Positions 59,111-64,000 of a DNA stretch of 64,000 nucleotides are shown in pieces (position 1 is the first letter of the stretch; each line of letters starts with the position of its first letter). The stretch comes from Saussurea involucrata (taxonomy: Eukaryota > Streptophyta > Magnoliopsida > Asterales > Asteraceae), in the NCBI GenBank assembly GCA_033807775.1, contig CM066317.1, positions 7,647,870-7,711,869 of the forward strand, written 5' to 3'. Made by a program: the position numbers and the translations under genes. Below the pieces are notes generated by a model. That model saw only the letters and a program-made list of their open reading frames with translations. It made no database searches and was not told the DNA's origin.

Positions 59111-60022
59111 GTGGTATCAGAGCCAAAATTCTTAGATTTTAGCTCAATAGCATAAAATTCGTATTGAATTTTCTGAAAAAACGCAACGAACCGTTTTACC
59201 TATTCCCGGAGTTTGAACCGTCGGATCGTCGTGATTTTTGGACAGTAGTTTCACGACATTCTGTGTTACCTTCTGGACGGTTGGATTAATCGTTTGAGGT
59301 CCAGAAGACACCTATTTTATTTTCGACATAGTGCAGTAAGTTTGTAGCCATTGAATTGCTTAATCTCTAAATTAGGGTTTCATGGTCTTAACCTCAAAGG
59401 TTGTTTTTTGGAAACTAAATTTTTTTTTGCTTGCATGAAAAGTTTTTATTTTTAGCGATTAAAGTTTTATTGGTATCCCTAAAGGGTATAGGGTAGTAGT
59501 CGTTTTTTTATGCATGTTATACCATAATTGTGTATGGCGTAATAGTCGTTTTATTTTTGCATGTTATACCATAATTATGTATGGCTAGTTTCCTAACTTG
59601 CTTAAGGAAAAACACATCAATAATAAGCTTTGGAAAATATTGAATGGATAATCTTAAATTGAATAGATAATCCTAATTATGTATGGCTAGTTTCCTAACT
59701 TACCTAAGAAAACACATCAATAATAAGCTATGGCAAACATCGAATGGATAATCTTGAATTGAATAAGATAATCTTAAATACCTTCTTACAATAAGCAAAT
59801 ATATTCAAGTTTGAATAAATATTGTAAGATAAATATTGACATTATTTATATAGTGAATATAATTTATATGTCAAATATTCACATTAATTATTAGTATGTG
59901 TCCTCATATGTTTGATTGGAATCAAATATAGAAACAATTATATTAATTGTTAAATATGTGCTCGCATGGTTAATTAGAATTAATTGGATAATCATAATTT
60001 TAAATTGTTTAAAATTCTATTC

Positions 60023-60064
<42 letters not shown>

Positions 60065-60454
60065 CCTCAATTATATATATGATTAAATAATACATTGATA
60101 GTCAAACCGAGACTAGGCGTACTCACTATAAACACTCTAAGGGGGTTTAAGGAGGTTACCTATAATATGGTTATCGAATGAGTCAAGGGTTTTTAAAACG
60201 CCATGCGTTACCAAACTCACCGCCTCTTGTGTGGACTAGTGGAATTACCGAAAAGGTTTGATAGGTCAATGTGACAAGTTAAAAGTATTAACTATGAAGT
60301 ATGAAACGAAAATCCCATTTAGATATACTAAGAAATGTGAAAGTCGTATGCTACCCATGATGAAGAACACACATAATCTTATAGTTTGTTAACGAAGCGT
60401 GTGCGGTTTACCGGCACGTTAATGTGAAACTATAGTTGAAAATGATGTGGCGCT
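58421..60454 (+). mobile_element. 5' part of a Ty1/copia element
   Basis: The 5' LTR is 58421-59110 (TGTTGGACATGG...AACCTTACA), then the PBS TGGTATCAGAGCC at 59112-59124 (tRNA-iMet type). About 1.3 kb of noncoding leader follows, including (TA)n at 60026-60061. Gag is not reached: the element is interrupted by a gypsy LTR at 60455. No 3' LTR lies in the window. Confidence 0.8.
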
Positions 60455-61383
60455 TGTTTGGGCAAAAAATCACGTCGCTCGACCGCGACCGGAACAGGTA
60501 ATACGTATGACTAAGAACTATATCTTGTATTAAGATAAGGTTTCAACAAAGGCCCAGAAGACATCCGTCGTCCCTCCTGGAAGGTAAGTCGTACGTCCCC
60601 CATGACGCTCGACCATAGCATCGCCCGTCCCGCACGACCGTCGCATAGAACCATGCGACCTCGACCAAACTAACGTTAACCATGACTGTTACGTTTGTTA
60701 AGTGTTTAATGCAGCAGTCAAAGTCATTAAGGAGCAACGGATATAACCGACACAACCATCAACGATCGATAGCCGTAACGGACGAAGATCATCATGGATA
60801 ATCACTCTGGCAACCGTTTCCAGCCGTTGTAGCCGTTGATCAAAGCATTAATGGAGCTAATTAATGACGCGAAGACTATAAATACCAAGCTAAGTCTTCA
60901 CATCAAGAATCATCAGTTAACATCCGATACACATCGAATATCCGGCGATTAACAACCGAAGCAATATTCAAGAACACTTGAAGTGAAGAACCATTATTCC
61001 AAGTATCGCTCTCGACGCACGACAACAGCCCTCGACCAACTGTTCACACTTTGTTTCGCATACGAAAAACACCTGTTTTTACGTTCAAACACTTGTACTT
61101 TACATTTCGAAGCATTTTCTTCATTTGTATTGTAATCTCTGTACGATCGACACCAGTATCCAAGGACATCGCCCCTGATTGGCAACCATAGTGCAGCGAC
61201 GACATCCCCTGTCGTCCGCAGGTTTTTTCCTCGATTGAGGTTTTTCCTGCGTCATCAAATCCCTTGTTTCTTTATTTTTATCCTCGCCGCACGTCTCGTC
61301 GAAAGATTCTTTCTTTAGTTGTTTAAGTTGTCCCTTTGGTGCGATTTTTGGTTGTCCCTTTGGTGCGATTTTTGGCATTAACA
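60455..61383 (+). repeat. 5' LTR of the Tat-type element
   Basis: 929 bp, TG...CA, ending three bases before the PBS. The boundary at 60455 is inferred from the TG and the change of sequence character; the partner LTR is outside the window. Confidence 0.65.
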
Positions 61384-61386
61384 GTT

Positions 61387-61403
61387 TGGCGCCATCCGTG
61401 GGA
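61387..61403 (+). other. Gypsy primer-binding site
   Basis: TGGCGCCATCCGTGGGA, the form seen in Tat-lineage elements (consensus about TGGCGCCGTCTGTGGGA). Confidence 0.8.
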
Positions 61404-61484
61404 CTACATCTAGAGAAAATCCTCGACGAACGTGCATTCTACTAATAGTTTCTTGGAGTTTCCTCTATTTTCTGTTGCAGGAAA

Positions 61485-63833
61485 ATGGCAGCCCCTGGAA
61501 ATCCGCAGCAAGCCGTCGCTCAGATGTATCAGGAGCTCGAGGTTGCCAGGAATCAACTCAATGCAATGGCAGAGCAGAATCGCATAGCAGCTGAAGAGAT
61601 CGCGCGGTTAAGGAATCCTTCTGGACCCTAGAATGGTCCTAGACCATTCATCCAGAATCCAAGTCCGGGACCAGGCTCGTCCGCGCAGAACCAGCATCCA
61701 GGTCCATTCATGCAGAATCAGCATCCGGGTCCGTTCATTCCGAATCCCCAGTCTGGGCAGATTCCCCCTCAGCACATCTGACCACCACCCTTGAACAATG
61801 GATCCCAACCATTGCAAGGTGGCGCCCAGCCGTTTCAGAATGGATCCCAGCCGTTTTCCCAGCCGTTCCAAAGTGGTCCGCAACCTTTCCAGCAAGGATC
61901 GCAATCTTTCCAGCAGAGATCGCAACCATTTCAGCAGGGACCACAATCGTTTCAGAATGGACCGCAGCAATTCCACTACGGGTCGCAGCCATATTTTGTT
62001 CCATTCAACGGGGACACCAATGGATCATCGCATGGTAATGGCACTAGTCCAGGGACCAATCCCTCGACAGGGGCAAATCCTGATCTTAACGACCCTGTTG
62101 CCCAGCGATTGAAGATGTTAGAAGATCAAAATGAGCGCGTCCTGTCCTTGCTCGCCAAGTTGCCTGGGGCAGCCGTGCCTGTAGACGTCGAGCCTCGCTC
62201 GGGGTATCAGGCGTCGCCCTTCATCGACGAGATCGCCACCGTCAAGGTCCCAAAGAAGTATAACATTCCCGCCTTCACTCCAAAATATTCGGGTGTAACC
62301 GATCCAACCGAGCATGTCACGCAGTATAAGCAGCTCATGTGGACAATCTCGATTCCACACATGTACCAGGAAGTATGCATGTGCAAGAGTTTCGGGGCGA
62401 CTCTCACTGGTCCAGCTCTCCAGTGGTTGATCAATCTCAAACCCAAATCTATCGGGTCGTTCGCCGAATTGGTAAACCAATTCTCCCGACAATTCGCTAG
62501 CAGTCGTAAGATGGAAAAGCAGACTAGTGATCTGTACTATGTCGTGCAGAAGACCAATGAGTCTATTCGAAGTTATTTCAATAGATTCAATGCCGAAATG
62601 ATCAGTATCCGCAATTGTGACATCAAAACTGCGCTCGAAGCTTATAAGCGTGGTCTAGACGATAGTTCAGGTCTATATATCGATCTGACCAAGTATCCCC
62701 CAGAGACTTTCGAAGACGTCCGAGCTCGAACCTTAGCATATATGAGGGTCGAAGATGATGCCGCCTTTCGTCGCAAGCATACTGACGACAATAAGTCGTT
62801 AGGCGTCAGAAAGCCAGAGTTCAAGACAAAGGTTGTTTCCAGAATAGAGCCAGCGCGCCAAATTTCAAATGTTCGTTTCAAGACGAAAGCAGAGGCCAAG
62901 ACCGCGACTAAGTTCACTCAGTACCCCAAGATATCCTCTTACGGATTCAAAGGATCTGCAAAGGACCTAGTCGAAGCTCTGAAAAGTTCCCAAGCGACCA
63001 TTCGATGGCTAAAGAAGTCCGACCTGGACGATGCTAAAAAAGACAAATCAAAGTGGTGCGACTTCCACGTCGATCATGGTCATGCGACAGACAATTGTAT
63101 CACATTGAAGAAGGAACCAACATATCATTTTACGAAAGGAAATCTCAAAGATATCATCGACGATGTCGCTATTTCAGCTAACGGACATCGAATGACGACC
63201 CCCGAGCATGCGAAGGTCGTCAATTGCATCACCGGTGGTTCAGATGTGTGTGGTCTGACGTATTCAGCGGCCAAGCGTCATGCCAGTCAGGCGCCCGATG
63301 ATCGGCCTATTCCTCGCTCGTTTAGACCCAAAGGAGATTTGGAGCTAGAAGCCATGAAGATTGTGTTCGACCACATTGACCTTGGCGACTCGTATCAGAA
63401 GCATTACGACGGGTTGATCATTCAGCTCACAGTCGGTAACTGTCTAACGCGTCGAGTCTTGATCGACGGGGGCAGCTCAGCAAATGTCATTTTTCTCAAC
63501 ACCATCAAAGCCATGGGAATCGATCGCTCGGAAATCACCCGACGTTCGACGACCTTTGTCGGTTTCAACGGAGAAGCGACGAGCACCTTCGGAGAGATAA
63601 TCCTACCCGTCTATGCCGGAGGAGTCAACAAGCAGACCAAGTTCAGTGTCATCGATTGTGCGTCAGCCTATAACATCATCTTAGGTCGACCATGGATCCA
63701 TGATATGAAAGCCGTTCCTTCGACGTATCATCAAATATTGAAATTCCCTACGCCATGGGGAATCCAGGAGATTAAGAGTGAGCCAAAAGTCGCTCGTGAG
63801 TGCTACAAGTCTACCTTGAAGCCGCGAAAATAA
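61485..63833 (+). pseudogene. Tat-type Gag-protease with two early stop codons
   Basis: From ATG 61485 (MAAPGNPQQAVAQMYQELEV) the frame is interrupted by TAG at 61629 and TGA at 61779, then stays open from Met 61791 to 63833 (680 residues). After the second stop comes a Gln/Pro/Phe/Gly-rich run of near-10-residue repeats (QPFQQGSQSFQQRSQPFQQG). The Gag core is near 62270-62680 (FGATLTGPALQWLINLKP, then FAELVNQFSRQFASSRKM and SIRSYFNRFNAEM). A zinc-knuckle-like CDFHVDHGHATDNC is near 63060. The aspartic protease has LIDGGSSANVIF near 63460 and NIILGRPWIHDMKAVPSTYH near 63670. The frame closes before RT, as in Tat elements that make pol separately. The downstream Met could still start a shortened Gag. 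Confidence 0.85.
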
Positions 63834-64000
63834 ACCAAAGTCACAAGATCAAGCTCTCGACAGGTTCGTTCCTCTATCCCTAAATTAATATATTTTTCAC
63901 AGAGATAAGTCTACTATGGTGCCCGGTCGCACGACAACATAGTCAACGCAGGACAATATTTCTCTGTGTCATTCTGTCATTTAAAACCTATCTTCTCCTC

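Larger units (their letters stand above)
60455..64000 (+). mobile_element. Tat-type Ty3/gypsy element, 5' portion
   Basis: The 5' LTR is 60455-61383 (TGTTTGGG...ATTAACA) with TATAAATA at 60877-60884 and a duplicated 24-bp word (ttgtccctttggtgcgattt and on) near its end. The PBS is 61387-61403. Gag-protease sequence of the Tat group follows. RT, RNase H, integrase and the 3' LTR would lie beyond the window. It is inserted in the copia element that starts at 58421. Confidence 0.82.

Noticed and set aside
62118..62492. Minus-strand open frames opposite the Tat gag (also 61608-61976 and 62642-62917)
   Set aside because: They are antisense shadows of the gag-protease frame. The repeated Arg/Leu pattern at 61608-61976 mirrors the Gln/Pro repeats.

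Overview
The window is nuclear DNA of a flowering plant. The evidence is intronless family-1 glycosyltransferase genes, GT-AG spliced exons, and dense nested plant transposons (Athila and Tat Ty3/gypsy, Ty1/copia, hAT, Mutator-like and Tourist MITEs, Helitrons) in AT-rich DNA. A eudicot, perhaps an asterid, is plausible, but nothing here fixes the species. Only two loci look like ordinary host genes: a pair of UGT90A-like glycosyltransferases, both on the minus strand (727-2139 and 36779-38452), about 35 kb apart. They are duplicates, and the DNA between them is almost entirely mobile elements.

Layout. 1-2.6 kb: UGT copy 1, with a 270-bp Mutator-type MITE in its core promoter. 3.9-15.6 kb: a decayed Ty1/copia element (175-bp LTRs, TSD ATGTA) holding a young, structurally complete copia element that has only gag (5563-10056, TSD AAATG). 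15.8-16.2 kb: a hAT-type MITE. 16.45-25.4 kb: an Athila element (TSD TTTTC) with an open gag-protease frame but no RT, RNase H or integrase, containing a solo LTR of another family (TSD GTTCA). 25.4-36.6 kb: foldback elements, MITEs, a nonautonomous hAT and two unusual hairpins. 36.8-38.5 kb: UGT copy 2, with an odd 80-residue N-terminal extension. 38.7-40.8 kb: a hAT transposon with a truncated transposase. 41.4-47.3 kb: MITEs, a probable Helitron and a 1.6-kb foldback. 47.85-54.0 kb: a probable Helitron carrying spliced fragments of a PHD/MYB gene and an ARMC6-like gene. 54.0-58.4 kb: three foldbacks set in (TA)n, one split by an Athila solo LTR. 58.4-64 kb: the 5' part of a copia element, cut by a Tat-type gypsy element that runs off the window.

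Three themes stand out. First, at least six long-inverted-repeat elements with unrelated ends all sit inside (TA)n tracts; several are filled with short palindromes and one carries a captured chloroplast J-domain gene fragment. Second, LTRs and MITEs of unrelated families each carry small arrays of CG-rich palindromes; in the gag-only copia element they lie just upstream of the TATA box. Third, gene pieces have been moved or remodelled repeatedly: Helitron capture, foldback capture, and a UGT start region triplicated so that its old start codon is lost.

Element boundaries were set by reading termini and target-site duplications by eye. Family names rest on recognised protein motifs and primer-binding sites, not on database searches.
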